From Cupriavidus oxalaticus (GTDB taxonomy: Bacteria; Pseudomonadota; Gammaproteobacteria; Burkholderiales; Burkholderiaceae), in the NCBI RefSeq assembly GCF_004768545.1, contig NZ_CP038635.1, forward strand, positions 3,497,501 to 3,561,500: 64,000 nucleotides of DNA. Reading direction: 5' to 3'. Positions within the stretch are counted from its first letter, which is position 1. Every line of letters begins with the position of its first letter. Made by a program: the position numbers and the translations under genes. The notes under the pieces are model-generated. The model worked only from the letters and a program-made list of their open reading frames with translations, did not search any database and had not been told where the DNA came from. This document shows, piece after piece, positions 28,769 through 36,908 of the stretch.

Positions 28769-28971
28769 CGGCAGCAGCACGGCGAATTCCTCGCCGCCGA
28801 TGCGCGCCCGGCACGTCGATGGCCCGCACGGTCGCGCGCATCACGTCGGCCAGCTTCTTCGGCACGCGGTCGCCGCTGGCGTGGCCCAGTTGTCGTTGAC
28901 GCGCTTGAAGCGGGGTCAATATCGACCATCAGCATCGACATCGGCGTCTTATCGCGCAGGCTGTGGTTGTG
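28769..28971 (-). pseudogene. Diguanylate cyclase relic, inverted GGEEF core
   Basis: On the minus strand, after SLRDKTPMSMLMVDID, three frame lesions interrupt a clear GGDEF core: FKRVNDNW, GHASGDR, KKLADVMRATVRAIDVP, and IGGEEFAVLLP with the active-site GGEEF. The lesions are +2 after DID, -1 after NW and +1 before IGG. It is the internal part of the same domain begun on the plus strand, now inverted. The domain's C-terminal third is absent. Confidence 0.75.
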
Positions 28972-29031
28972 CGTTGTTGTTCTTCGCGGCGGTGGTGGCG
29001 GCGGAGGAAAAGCGGGAAATCCGGATGGGAT

Positions 29032-29107
29032 TGGCGCGCCCGGCTGGGATCGAACCAGCAACCCCTGCCTTCGGAGGGCAGTACTCTATCCATTGAGCTA
29101 CGGGCGC
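29032..29107 (-). tRNA. tRNA-Arg (anticodon CCG)
   Basis: The 76-base gene on the minus strand has the acceptor GCGCCCG/CGGGCGC, a D-arm with TAGCTCAATGGATAGAG, the anticodon loop CTCCGAA giving CCG, a T-arm with GGTTCGATCCC, and an encoded CCA end. It reads CGG codons, which are common in this GC-rich sequence. Confidence 0.95.
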
Positions 29108-29286
29108 ACAGAGACGGTTTTTTAAACCGGTATTGCGGGTACAGCAATGCAGCGCGCGAATGCCGCCGCAGGAAAGTCGCATAGGATACCGCGTTTGCCC
29201 CGCGCCGTCCATGCGGGCCTCTCCGGAGGGTCCGCCTTACGTCTCGCAACCGCCGCTTTTGGCACTGGCGAAGGGTGGAATGGGGC
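29108..29286. other. Gap between tRNA-Arg and cytochrome leader
   Basis: No gene is recognised in these 179 bases, which include the tRNA promoter region on the minus strand. The only notable end is the TATAAT of the next feature. Confidence 0.4.
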
Positions 29287-29467
29287 TATAATCGCCAGCT
29301 ATTTGCGTCAAATCGTGCCCCTCACGCAGTCGACCAGGATCAAGGCTTTGCGGCTTGGTTTCGGCGACAATCCGGGGCCCGGCCCGGGAGACACTCCGAA
29401 GTGCGCAAATAGCGACAGACCCGAGCCAGGCAATGGCCGCAAGGCAGCATGGGGCGGACTTCTGTCG
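29287..29467 (+). ncRNA. Candidate structured leader or small RNA upstream of cytochrome c
   Basis: A consensus -10 TATAAT (29287-29292) lies six bases before GCTATTTGCG (29298-29307), which pairs perfectly with CGCAAATAGC (29404-29413) to close a 96-base interior. A second stem CGACAGA/TCTGTCG (29413-29419 and 29461-29467) follows at once. The predicted start coincides with the first stem. The cytochrome gene starts 96 bases later. A good -35 at normal spacing is not evident. I do not recognise a known riboswitch, 6S, SRP or RNase P pattern. Confidence 0.4.
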
Positions 29468-29562
29468 GGTCCCTGCGGGCCAGGTAGTGGTCAGACTAGG
29501 GCCAGATAAAGCAAGCCGAGGGTGAGCGGCCAGAAGGTTTCCTGCAAAACTGAGAGTTCTGT

Positions 29563-30438
29563 ATGAGCGACGTCCACAACGAACACCACGAACACGAGTC
29601 TCCCATCAAGACCCCCAAGCAGCTGATCGCTGTGGTGGTCGCGGCTTTCCTGGTACCGATCCTCGTGATCGTCCTCCTGGTCAACTTTGTGGGACACGGC
29701 TCCACTGAAAGTGCCGGCACTGCCACCACCGCGGAAGCCGTCAACGACCGCATCAAGCCGGTCGCGTCGCTCGAAATCAAGGACCCCAATGCACCGCGCG
29801 TGTTCAAGACCGGCGAACAGGTCTACAAGGAAATCTGCGCGGCCTGCCACGCCACTGGCGCGGCGGGAGCGCCCAAGTATGGTACTGCCGGCGACTGGAG
29901 CGCGCGTATCGGCCAGGGCTTTGACGGCCTGATGAAGTCGGTGCTGGGCGGCAAGGGCGCAATGCCGCCGCGCGCCGGCAGCACGCCTGACGACTACACC
30001 GATTACGAACTGGCCCGCGCCGTGGTCTACATGGCCGACGCCGGTGGCGCGAAGTTCCCCGAGCCGCCGGCACCGGCTGCCGCTGCCCCGACGACCGCTG
30101 CGGCGCCGGAAGCCGCTGCGGCTGCTGCTGCGCCCGCACCGGCCGCACCCGCTGCTGCGGCTCCGGCAGCCGCTGCCGCGGCGCCAGCCGCAGCGTCGGC
30201 CGACGTCGGCAAGAAGGTCTATGACCAGGTCTGCGCCGCCTGCCACGCCGCCGGCGTGGCAGGTGCGCCCAAGTTTGGCGACAAGGCCGCCTGGGCGCCG
30301 CGCCTGAAGGAAGGCATGGACGCGGTCCACAACTACGCACTGAAGGGCAAGGGTGTGATGCCGCCCAAGGGTGGCTACGCCGGCCCGGACGCCGACGTGA
30401 TCGCCGCGTCGGACTACATGGCGAACGCAGCCAAGTAA
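29563..30438 (+). CDS. Membrane-anchored di-haem cytochrome c (c5 type)
   Basis: The 291-residue protein starts with a His-rich cytosolic stretch and one membrane anchor (21-43), then two periplasmic cytochrome domains. Haem motifs CAACH are at 92-96 and 224-228; the axial methionines are probably in GAMPPR (about 134) and GVMPPK. A 45-residue Ala/Pro linker (about 168-212) joins the domains. Such proteins pass electrons between the bc1 complex and terminal oxidases or other periplasmic acceptors. A structured leader precedes it and a strong terminator follows. Confidence 0.9.
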   Translation: MSDVHNEHHEHESPIKTPKQLIAVVVAAFLVPILVIVLLVNFVGHGSTESAGTATTAEAVNDRIKPVASLEIKDPNAPRVFKTGEQVYKEICAACHATGAAGAPKYGTAGDWSARIGQGFDGLMKSVLGGKGAMPPRAGSTPDDYTDYELARAVVYMADAGGAKFPEPPAPAAAAPTTAAAPEAAAAAAAPAPAAPAAAAPAAAAAAPAAASADVGKKVYDQVCAACHAAGVAGAPKFGDKAAWAPRLKEGMDAVHNYALKGKGVMPPKGGYAGPDADVIAASDYMANAAK

Positions 30439-30461
30439 GGCACGACTGCGCCGCAAACAAC

Positions 30462-30490
30462 AACGCCCGCGAAATTCGCGGGCGTTTTTT
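30462..30490. terminator. Rho-independent terminator between cytochrome c and hemN
   Basis: AACGCCCGCG/CGCGGGCGTT (30462-30471 and 30477-30486) with loop AAATT is followed by four further T on the plus strand. It lies between converging genes and may serve both; the minus-strand T-run is imperfect. Confidence 0.85.
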
Positions 30491-30505
30491 CATGCCTGGC
30501 GGCGG

Positions 30506-32002
30506 TTACACGACGCGCGAGTAGCGCGCCCGCGGCACGATGCGGATCGGTTGCGCGCCGTCGTTGGCGGACCGGCGAGTGCCTTCGCTTTCGGGCCCGG
30601 CGACCGCCACGCGTGCGGCATCGTCGCGCAGGTAGCGGTCGAACGCCATCGCCACGCGCCGCACCAGCAGGCGTCCCAGCGGCGTGACCGTGATGCGGGC
30701 TGGCTGGACCTGCACCAGCCCGTCGGCCGCCAGGGTGGCAAGGTCGGCCAGTTCGGGCGCGAAATCGGTGCCGAAGTCAATGCCGTGGCGCCGCTCCAGC
30801 GCGGGGATATCCAGCACGCCGTTGCACATCAGCGCGCCGATCAGTTCGCGGCGCAGATGATCGTCGGCGGTCATCTCCACCCCGCGCGCCAGCGGCAGGC
30901 GCTCCTGGTCCAGCGCGCCGTAGTACTCGTCCAGCGTGCGGGCGTTCTGCACGTAGCGGCCCGCCACCGCGCCGATCGCCGAGACGCCGAGGCCGAGCTG
31001 GTCGTAGCCGGCGTGCGTGGAGTAGCCCTGGAAGTTGCGCTGCAGCCGGCCTTCGCGCTGCGCCACGGCGAGGTCGTCATCGGGCAGCGCGAAGTGGTCC
31101 ATGCCGATATAGACGTAGCCCTCGGCGGTCAGGCGTTCGATGGTGGAGACCAGGATGTCGAGCTTCTCGCCGGCAGGCGGCAGCGCGCTTTCGTCGATGC
31201 GCCGCTGTGGCTTGAACACATGCGGCAGGTGCGCATAGCTGTAGACCGAAAGGCGGTCGGGCCGCAGCGCCAGCACCTGGTCGATGGTGCGGCCAAAGCG
31301 TGCGGCAGTCTGGTGCGGCAGGCCGTAGATCAGGTCGAGGCTGACCGAGCGGAAGCCCAGCCGGCGCGCGGCGTCGACCACGGCACGGGTCTCTTCGTAC
31401 GACTGGATCCGGTGGATGGCCTGCTGCACCTCGGGATCGAAATCCTGCACGCCCAGGCTGACGCGGTTGAACCCAAGTTCGGCCAGCAGCGCCATGCGCG
31501 CGTCATCGACGCGGCGCGGGTCGATCTCGATCGAATGCTCGCCATCGGGCGGCAGTTCGAAATGCTCGTGCAGCAGCGCCATCACGCGGCGCATTTCTTC
31601 GGGATCCAGGAAGGTCGGCGTGCCGCCGCCCCAGTGCGACTGGAGCACGCGCCGGCGCGTGCCGAGCCGCGCGGCCAGCAGCGCCATCTCGCGGCCCAGG
31701 TAGGTGACGTAGCGGGCGCTGCGGCCGTGGTCGCGCGTGATGATCTTGTTGCAGCCGCAGTAGTAGCAGATGTTCTCGCAGAACGGGATATGCAGGTAGA
31801 GCGACAACGGCGCGGGCGCATCGGCACGGCAGGCGGCCAGGGCGTCGTGGTACAGCGACAGGTCCGGGCCGTTCCTGAAGCGGTCGGCAGTCGGGTAGGA
31901 GGTGTAGCGCGGGCCGTTGCCGTCGATGCGGCCGGCGAGAGCGCGAAAGTCCGACAGCGCGCGGCGGTCGGGCGCAAGGGTAGTCATGGCAAGCGGGTTC
32001 AT
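30506..32002 (-). CDS. hemN: Oxygen-independent coproporphyrinogen III oxidase
   Basis: The 498-residue radical-SAM enzyme converts coproporphyrinogen III to protoporphyrinogen IX without oxygen. The cluster motif CENICYYC gives Cys75, Cys79 and Cys82, with the HemN-specific fourth cysteine two residues on. [25 protein letters not shown] and YGLPHQT are family marks. The open frame reaches 32038, but that ATG lies within the -10 of an ANR-dependent promoter whose start would be near 32030. I therefore take MNPLAM (32002); MTTLAP at 31987 is possible. An ANR box at 32065-32078 predicts induction at low oxygen. Confidence 0.93.
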   Translation of the reverse strand: MNPLAMTTLAPDRRALSDFRALAGRIDGNGPRYTSYPTADRFRNGPDLSLYHDALAACRADAPAPLSLYLHIPFCENICYYCGCNKIITRDHGRSARYVTYLGREMALLAARLGTRRRVLQSHWGGGTPTFLDPEEMRRVMALLHEHFELPPDGEHSIEIDPRRVDDARMALLAELGFNRVSLGVQDFDPEVQQAIHRIQSYEETRAVVDAARRLGFRSVSLDLIYGLPHQTAARFGRTIDQVLALRPDRLSVYSYAHLPHVFKPQRRIDESALPPAGEKLDILVSTIERLTAEGYVYIGMDHFALPDDDLAVAQREGRLQRNFQGYSTHAGYDQLGLGVSAIGAVAGRYVQNARTLDEYYGALDQERLPLARGVEMTADDHLRRELIGALMCNGVLDIPALERRHGIDFGTDFAPELADLATLAADGLVQVQPARITVTPLGRLLVRRVAMAFDRYLRDDAARVAVAGPESEGTRRSANDGAQPIRIVPRARYSRVV

Positions 32003-32036
32003 GGGGGGGCGCGGGGGGAACGGTGTTTGACAGCCC

Positions 32037-32078
32037 ATGCTAGGACTGCGCGCCGCGCGTTGCGTTGATCGTCGTCAA
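32037..32078 (-). promoter_or_regulatory. ANR/FNR-dependent promoter of hemN
   Basis: On the minus strand TTGACGACGATCAA (32078-32065) matches the FNR/ANR consensus at 9 of 10 positions. Exactly 22 bases later comes TAGCAT (32042-32037) as the -10. This puts the box centre at -41.5 relative to a start at 32030, the class II activation geometry. Confidence 0.75.
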
Positions 32079-32189
32079 GCGCGGCGTTGGCACGGCACGG
32101 GTGCGCAGGCGCCCCGCGTCACACGGCGGTAATACGTGGCGGATACGCTGCGCGCCGGCGCGACTTGCGCCCCCTTTTCCTATTGCGCG

Positions 32190-33308
32190 ATGCCGATCCC
32201 GGACACCCTGCCCCCTTCCCTGCCGTACCTACCGCTGCGCCGACGCCTGCTGGCGGCCGGCGCAGCGGCCCTGGCGCTGCCCAATGCCCCGCTGCTGGCC
32301 CAGTCTCCCGCGCGCCGCACCGTGGTGGTGGGCCACCTGATCGACCGCGGTAGTGCGCAGGCGGACCTGGCGCGCGACTACCTGGCCGGCGCCAAGGTGC
32401 TGTTCGACGCGGTCAATGCCGCCAACGGCCCGGTACGGATCGCCCACGTGGTGCGCAACGCCGATCCCGATCCGCGCCGCGCGGTGGCCCAGGCGGTGGC
32501 GCTGGCCGACAGCGAGCACGCCGAGCTGCTGTTCGGCGCCGGCGACCGTCTCCTGCCGGCGCTGGCGTCATCGGCCGAGCTGGTCCGGCGCGGCGTGCAG
32601 ATTGTGGCGCCGCTGTCGGGCCTGGCATTGGCAGCGGACAACGTCTGGTTCACCCGCGCCGACTACCAGGCCGAACTCGACGCGGCAGTGCGGCAGTTGC
32701 GCAGCTATGGCCTGAGCGCGATCGCGCTGGCGGTGGCGCCGGACTTCGCCACGCCATCGCTGGCCCGGCTGGAGGCGCAGACCGGCACGCGCGCGGTGCC
32801 GCTCGATCCCAAAGCCGACCCGGGTGCCGACGCTGCGGCACGCCGCATTGCAGCCGCCCGCCCCGGCGCCGTGATCGTCGCGGGCGATACGCTGGCCTAT
32901 GCCGGACTGGGCCGCGCACTGGCGGCGCAGGGCTGGTATGGCTTCCTGGTCGGCCTGTCGTCGGTCAGTGCCACGGCCGCGCGCGAGATCCTGGGTACCG
33001 GCTACGCCGGCGGCATGGTGCTGACCCAGGTCGCGCCCGGCCCGCAGCAGGCCACGCTGCGCGTGGTCAGGGAACACGTAGCGCGCATGAAGCAATACCT
33101 GGATGAGCCGCCGTCCTCGGCGACGCTGGCCGGCTATATCGGCGCCGCATGGCTGGCACGGGCGCTGGCCGGCGTGCGCGCCGGCGGTGCCGCCGAGCTG
33201 CGCCGCGCACTGCAAGGCCGTGTCGACGTGGGGGACTTTACCCTCGACTTCAGCCACGGCCAGCGCGGCTCGCAGTACGTCACGCTGGCGGTGTCAGGCG
33301 CGCGGTAG
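32190..33308 (+). CDS. LivJ-type periplasmic binding protein, probable Tat substrate
   Basis: The 372-residue protein has RRRLLAAGAAALALPNAPLLAQ (17-38), a twin-arginine-like leader. A type I periplasmic binding fold follows: VVVGHLIDRG, ARDYLAGAKVLFDAVNAANG, and a second lobe from about 135. This is the fold of branched-chain amino acid ABC receptors. No permease or ATPase genes adjoin it, so it may be an orphan receptor or a sensory ligand-binding protein. The start is uncertain, as no ribosome-binding site is visible. Its 3' end overlaps a histidine-kinase relic by 29 bases in convergent orientation. Confidence 0.7.
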   Translation: MPIPDTLPPSLPYLPLRRRLLAAGAAALALPNAPLLAQSPARRTVVVGHLIDRGSAQADLARDYLAGAKVLFDAVNAANGPVRIAHVVRNADPDPRRAVAQAVALADSEHAELLFGAGDRLLPALASSAELVRRGVQIVAPLSGLALAADNVWFTRADYQAELDAAVRQLRSYGLSAIALAVAPDFATPSLARLEAQTGTRAVPLDPKADPGADAAARRIAAARPGAVIVAGDTLAYAGLGRALAAQGWYGFLVGLSSVSATAAREILGTGYAGGMVLTQVAPGPQQATLRVVREHVARMKQYLDEPPSSATLAGYIGAAWLARALAGVRAGGAAELRRALQGRVDVGDFTLDFSHGQRGSQYVTLAVSGAR

Positions 33309-33720
33309 CGACAGGCGCGCGCAGGCCGCCTTCGGGACGGTTGGACAAGACCAGCTCGCCGCCATGCCGCGCGGCGATATCGGCAGCGATCGACAAACCC
33401 ATGCCGACCCCGCCGGTGGCGCGGCTGCGCGACGATTCGAGCCGGTAGAACGGCTCCATCACGCGCGCCAGCTGGTCTTCCGGAATGCCGGGGCCATCGT
33501 CGCAGATATCGATCAGCACCCGCGCCGGGCTGTCGGTCAGCACGATGCTGGCCGCGCCGCCATAGCGCCGCGCATTCTCGACCAGGTTGACCACCGCGCG
33601 CCGCAGCTCCGACGGCCACGCCAGCAGCTGCTGCGCCTGGCCGCTGAGCGCGACCTCGTGGCCGCTGTCGGCGGCGTCGTCGACCACCGCCTGCAGCAGG
33701 GCGAGCACGTCCAAAATTGC
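33280..33720 (-). pseudogene. Histidine-kinase fragment (HATPase domain only)
   Basis: About 147 codons on the minus strand encode a complete HATPase_c domain: N box AVVNLVENARRYG, G1 DDGPGIP, F box PFYRLE, and G2 GGVGMGLSIA. The segment starts LDVLALLQAVVDDAADSGH, which in EnvZ-like kinases follows the dimerisation helices. The HisKA domain, the phospho-accepting histidine and the sensor part are missing, and upstream sequence is unrelated. No response regulator is nearby. I infer a 5'-deleted relic. Confidence 0.7.
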
Positions 33721-33920
33721 CCCCGCACGCTGGCGCGGCGGGGGCCAATTACAGGGAAAAACCAGACTTGATGTCTGGCGCGGCAAGACCCGGGCAGCCC
33801 CTGCCGCCGCAAGCCGCACACCGTGAAAAGCGCAGAGCGGCACAACCGTCATGCTAAGGACAGCGGCGCGCGCGGTCTTGTCGGCCTGGTAGGGTTTTGT
33901 ATCGGGCTTCGTACCTAAGA
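33721..33920. other. Gap between kinase relic and rep
   Basis: Only a 6-bp hairpin (CCAGAC-N5-GTCTGG at 33762-33778) stands out. The frame that crosses this gap in continuation of the kinase has no homology. Confidence 0.4.
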
Positions 33921-36017
33921 TCAGCCTGCCGCTGTCTTGCCTGGGCCGCCGAGCAGCGCCTTGAGCGCGCCGAGCCGGTCCTTGGGGCTCATCGCCGGAG
34001 TTTCGTCCTTGGGTGCCGGCGCTTCTTCCAGCTTCATCTCGCCGATAAAGCGCGACGGCTGGCAAGAGTACGTCTCGCGCGCGCGCTTGCGCTTCTTGCA
34101 CCAGCTGATCTGCAGGCTGCGCTGCGCGCGCGTGATGCCGACGTACATCAGCCGGCGCTCTTCCTCGATCTTCTCGTCGGTCATGTCGTCGTCTTCGCGG
34201 CAGTGGGGCAGGATGCCCTCTTCCACGCCGACCAGGAACACGTGCGGATATTCCAGCCCCTTGGAGGCGTGCAGCGTGGACAGCCGCACGGCGTCGGGAT
34301 CTTCCTCGCGCCCTTCGAGCATGCTCATCAGCGCCACGGTCTGCGTCAGCTCAAGCAGGTTCTTGCCTTCGCTGCCGAAGCCGTCGGCGTTGTCATAGCC
34401 GGTGGCTTCCTCGCCCTCGGCCGCTTCCGGCTTGGTGCCCTTGCGCTTGAGCCATTCGAGGAACTCCAGCGTGTTGGTCCAGCGCGACTGCGCCTGGCGC
34501 TCGTCGAAGCTGTCGTACAGGTATGCCTCGTAGTGGATGCCGGCCATCAGGTCGTCGAGCACTTCGGTGGCCGGATCTTTGGCCGCGCGGTCGGCCAGCC
34601 GCACCATCGATTCGCAGAACACGCGCAGCGGCTCCAGCTGGCGCGGCTGCAGCTTGCCCTCGATGCCGCCCATCATCGCCGCCTCGAACAACGACACCTT
34701 GGCCTGCCCGGCAAACGTGCCCAGCACTTCGAGCGTGGTATTGCCGACGCCGCGGCGCGGCGTGGTGATCGCGCGGATAAAGGCGGGATCGTCGTCGGGA
34801 TTGGCGATCAGGCGCAGGTAGGCGCAGATGTCCTTGATCTCGGCCTTGTCGAAGAAGCTCTGGCCACCCGACAGCACATAGGGAATGCGCTCGCGCCGCA
34901 GGATCTGCTCGAACAGCCGCGCCTGGTGGTTGCCGCGGTACAGGATGGCGTAGTCGCGGAACTGCGCGCGGCGCTCGAACTTGTGCGCCGACAGGCGGAA
35001 CACCACCGACTCCGCCTCGTGCTCCTCGTCGTTCATCGGGTGGATGGCGATGGGATCGCCCATGCCGTGCTCGCTCCACAGCTTCTTGTCGAAGAGCTTG
35101 GGATTGTTGGCGATGACCGCGTTGGCCGCTTCCAGGATGCGCACGGTGGAGCGGTAGTTCTGCTCCAGCTTGATCACCTTGAGGTCGGGGAAGTCGGTCT
35201 GCAGCCCGCGCAGGTTGTCCAGCGTGGCGCCGCGCCAGCCGTAGATGGCCTGGTCGTCGTCGCCCACCGCGGTAAAGGCCGGCGCGCGCAGGTGCGAGCC
35301 CCCCGCCAGCAGCTTGAGCAGCTGGTACTGGCAGGCGTTGGTGTCCTGGTACTCGTCGACCAGGAAGTAGCGCAGCCGGTTCTGCCACTTGAGCTGTACC
35401 GCTTCGTTGCGCGCGAACAGTTCCGCGGGCAAGCGGATCAGGTCGTCGAAATCCACCGCCTGGTACGCGTTCAGCGTGGCGACGTAGTTGCGGTAGACCA
35501 GCGCGGCCTGGTGCTCGTCGGCATTGGCTGCCTGCGCGATCGCGGCCTCGGGGTCGACCATGCCGTTCTTCCACAGCGAGATCGTGCTCTGCACGCCGCG
35601 GATCAGCTTCTTGTCGGTGGTGCCGAGCTGCTCCTGGATCAGGCCGAAGCAGTCGTCCGAATCCATGATCGAGAACTGCGGCTTCAGGCCGACGTGTTCC
35701 GCCTCCATGCGCAGAATCTGCACGCCCAGCGAGTGGAAGGTACAGACTGTGAGCTGCTTGAGCGGGATGCGCTTGCCCTCGCGCGTGGTCTTGCCTTCCA
35801 TCAGCTTGCCGATGCGTTCCTGCATCTCCTTGGCAGCCTTGTTGGTGAAGGTGACGGCAGCGATATGGCGCGGCTCGAAGCCCTTGTCTTCGATCAGGTG
35901 CGCGATCTTCTGCGTGATCACGCGGGTCTTGCCCGAGCCCGCCCCGGCAAGGACGAGGCAGGGTCCGTCCAGATAGCGGACGGCTTCAGATTGGGCGGTG
36001 TTGAGGCCGTGGCTCAT
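33921..36017 (-). CDS. rep: ATP-dependent DNA helicase Rep (UvrD/Rep superfamily 1)
   Basis: The 698-residue 3'-5' helicase has Walker A AGAGSGKT (24-31), motif Ia AVTFTNKAAKEM, Walker B VDEYQDTN, motif III GDDDQAIYGWRGA, motif IV QNYRS, motif V LSTLHASKGLEYPHV and motif VI VGITRAQ. It begins MSHGLNTAQSEAVRYLDGPCLVLAG. Rep clears proteins ahead of replication forks and assists PriA-linked restart; priA is 20 kb away in this window. The frame extends 25 codons upstream without a start signal. Confidence 0.93.
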   Translation of the reverse strand: MSHGLNTAQSEAVRYLDGPCLVLAGAGSGKTRVITQKIAHLIEDKGFEPRHIAAVTFTNKAAKEMQERIGKLMEGKTTREGKRIPLKQLTVCTFHSLGVQILRMEAEHVGLKPQFSIMDSDDCFGLIQEQLGTTDKKLIRGVQSTISLWKNGMVDPEAAIAQAANADEHQAALVYRNYVATLNAYQAVDFDDLIRLPAELFARNEAVQLKWQNRLRYFLVDEYQDTNACQYQLLKLLAGGSHLRAPAFTAVGDDDQAIYGWRGATLDNLRGLQTDFPDLKVIKLEQNYRSTVRILEAANAVIANNPKLFDKKLWSEHGMGDPIAIHPMNDEEHEAESVVFRLSAHKFERRAQFRDYAILYRGNHQARLFEQILRRERIPYVLSGGQSFFDKAEIKDICAYLRLIANPDDDPAFIRAITTPRRGVGNTTLEVLGTFAGQAKVSLFEAAMMGGIEGKLQPRQLEPLRVFCESMVRLADRAAKDPATEVLDDLMAGIHYEAYLYDSFDERQAQSRWTNTLEFLEWLKRKGTKPEAAEGEEATGYDNADGFGSEGKNLLELTQTVALMSMLEGREEDPDAVRLSTLHASKGLEYPHVFLVGVEEGILPHCREDDDMTDEKIEEERRLMYVGITRAQRSLQISWCKKRKRARETYSCQPSRFIGEMKLEEAPAPKDETPAMSPKDRLGALKALLGGPGKTAAG

Positions 36018-36282
36018 GCGCGGGAATGCTTGCGTGGGGTGGTCGGGACGGCGTCGCGCCCTGTACACCACATGGGGCGGCGCCGGACGCAAAACTAATC
36101 ATGTTAACACGCTGGGCCGGCCCTGATCAGTCAGCGGGAACCGCTTTTTCCGGGGGCGGGGACGTTACCGAAGTAACACTTGGTAAGTCCAAAAACCGGG
36201 CGTCCGGACCCTCCTCTAACCAGTATGGCGGGATGGCAGACCTGCGTCCCGAACGTACTCAAAGTTACTTTCGGAGCCCATC

Positions 36283-36513
36283 ATGAAAATGATACGAGCC
36301 TTTTCCAAAGCGACGATGGCCGGCATAGCCGTTGCGGCCCTGGCCACCGGCTGTGCCGACATGACACCGAAGCAGCGCAACACGGTAATTGGTGCCGGCG
36401 TGGGCGCGGCCGGCGGTGCTGCGTTGACGCACGGTAGTGCCGCAGGCACGCTGGGCGGTGCCGCCCTGGGCGGCGTGGTCGGTAACGTAATGACCGACGA
36501 CCATCGCCGTTGA
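36283..36513 (+). CDS. Small glycine-zipper lipoprotein
   Basis: The 76-residue protein has a lipoprotein signal with lipobox LATGC (Cys24). Most of the mature part is a glycine zipper (GAGVGAAGGAALTHGSAAGTLGGAALGGVVG) of the 17-kDa/OsmB type. Such proteins associate with the outer membrane and are often stress-induced; a specific role is unknown. CGGAGC precedes the ATG. A 265-base gap separates it from the divergent rep gene and contains GTTAC-CGAA-GTAAC at 36164-36177. Confidence 0.8.
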   Translation: MKMIRAFSKATMAGIAVAALATGCADMTPKQRNTVIGAGVGAAGGAALTHGSAAGTLGGAALGGVVGNVMTDDHRR

Positions 36514-36550
36514 TAGGGCGAATGGCTGCTGGCGGGGGGCGCCCGCCGCG

Positions 36551-36579
36551 TTGACAAAGGCAGGGCCCTCCCGTACATT
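36551..36579 (+). promoter_or_regulatory. Sigma-70 promoter of the glycine riboswitch-gcv operon
   Basis: TTGACA (36551-36556), a 17-base spacer and TACATT (36574-36579) form a near-consensus promoter. The transcript would start at about 36586, just before the first glycine aptamer. Confidence 0.8.
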
Positions 36580-36586
36580 GCGCGCA

Positions 36587-36807
36587 TCCGACCGGGAGAG
36601 CGCGCATATCTGCGCCGCCGAAGGGGTATCACCCGAAAACTCTCAGGCACCACGGACCGCTCGGATCGGCATGCAACATGCACACGATGCATGCCGCACT
36701 CTGGAGAGCGGCACCCGCCATTCATGGCGAGCGTGCCCACCGAAGGGGCGCGCGAGGACGGGATTCAACGAATCCGCCTCGTAATCTCTCAGGTATCGAG
36801 GACAGAG
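36587..36807 (+). ncRNA. Tandem glycine riboswitch
   Basis: Two aptamers lie in a row. The first runs from GGGAGAG (36594) through CCGAAGGGG and CTCTCAGGCACC to about 36667. The second runs from TCTGGAGAGCGG (36701) through CCGAAGGGGCGCGCG and ATCTCTCAGGTATCGAGGACAGAGGG. These are the family's conserved segments. It precedes gcvT and an attenuating terminator, so glycine would turn the cleavage operon on. Confidence 0.93.
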
Positions 36808-36880
36808 GGGTCATCCGCCGCAGCGGATTGCTTGGCCATTGGCATAGCGATCGTTGCGGCGGATGGCCCTTTTTTGTTTT
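36808..36880 (+). terminator. Riboswitch-controlled terminator
   Basis: Fifteen base pairs (36808-36822 with 36855-36869, one G-U) including ATCCGCCGCA/TGCGGCGGAT are followed by TTTTTTGTTTT. It starts where the second aptamer's P1 stem ends, so aptamer folding could compete with it. It lies 29 bases before gcvT. Confidence 0.85.
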
Positions 36881-36908
36881 CGCAACCCGACATTGCCCCG
36901 AGGATTCC

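Noticed and set aside
28314..29031. A mobile element as cause of the cyclase scrambling
   Set aside because: No transposase, terminal repeats or target duplication are visible. A simple inversion with deletion explains it.
29287..29467. Identification of the leader as 6S RNA, SRP RNA, RNase P RNA or cobalamin riboswitch
   Set aside because: The conserved cores of these families were looked for by eye and not found.
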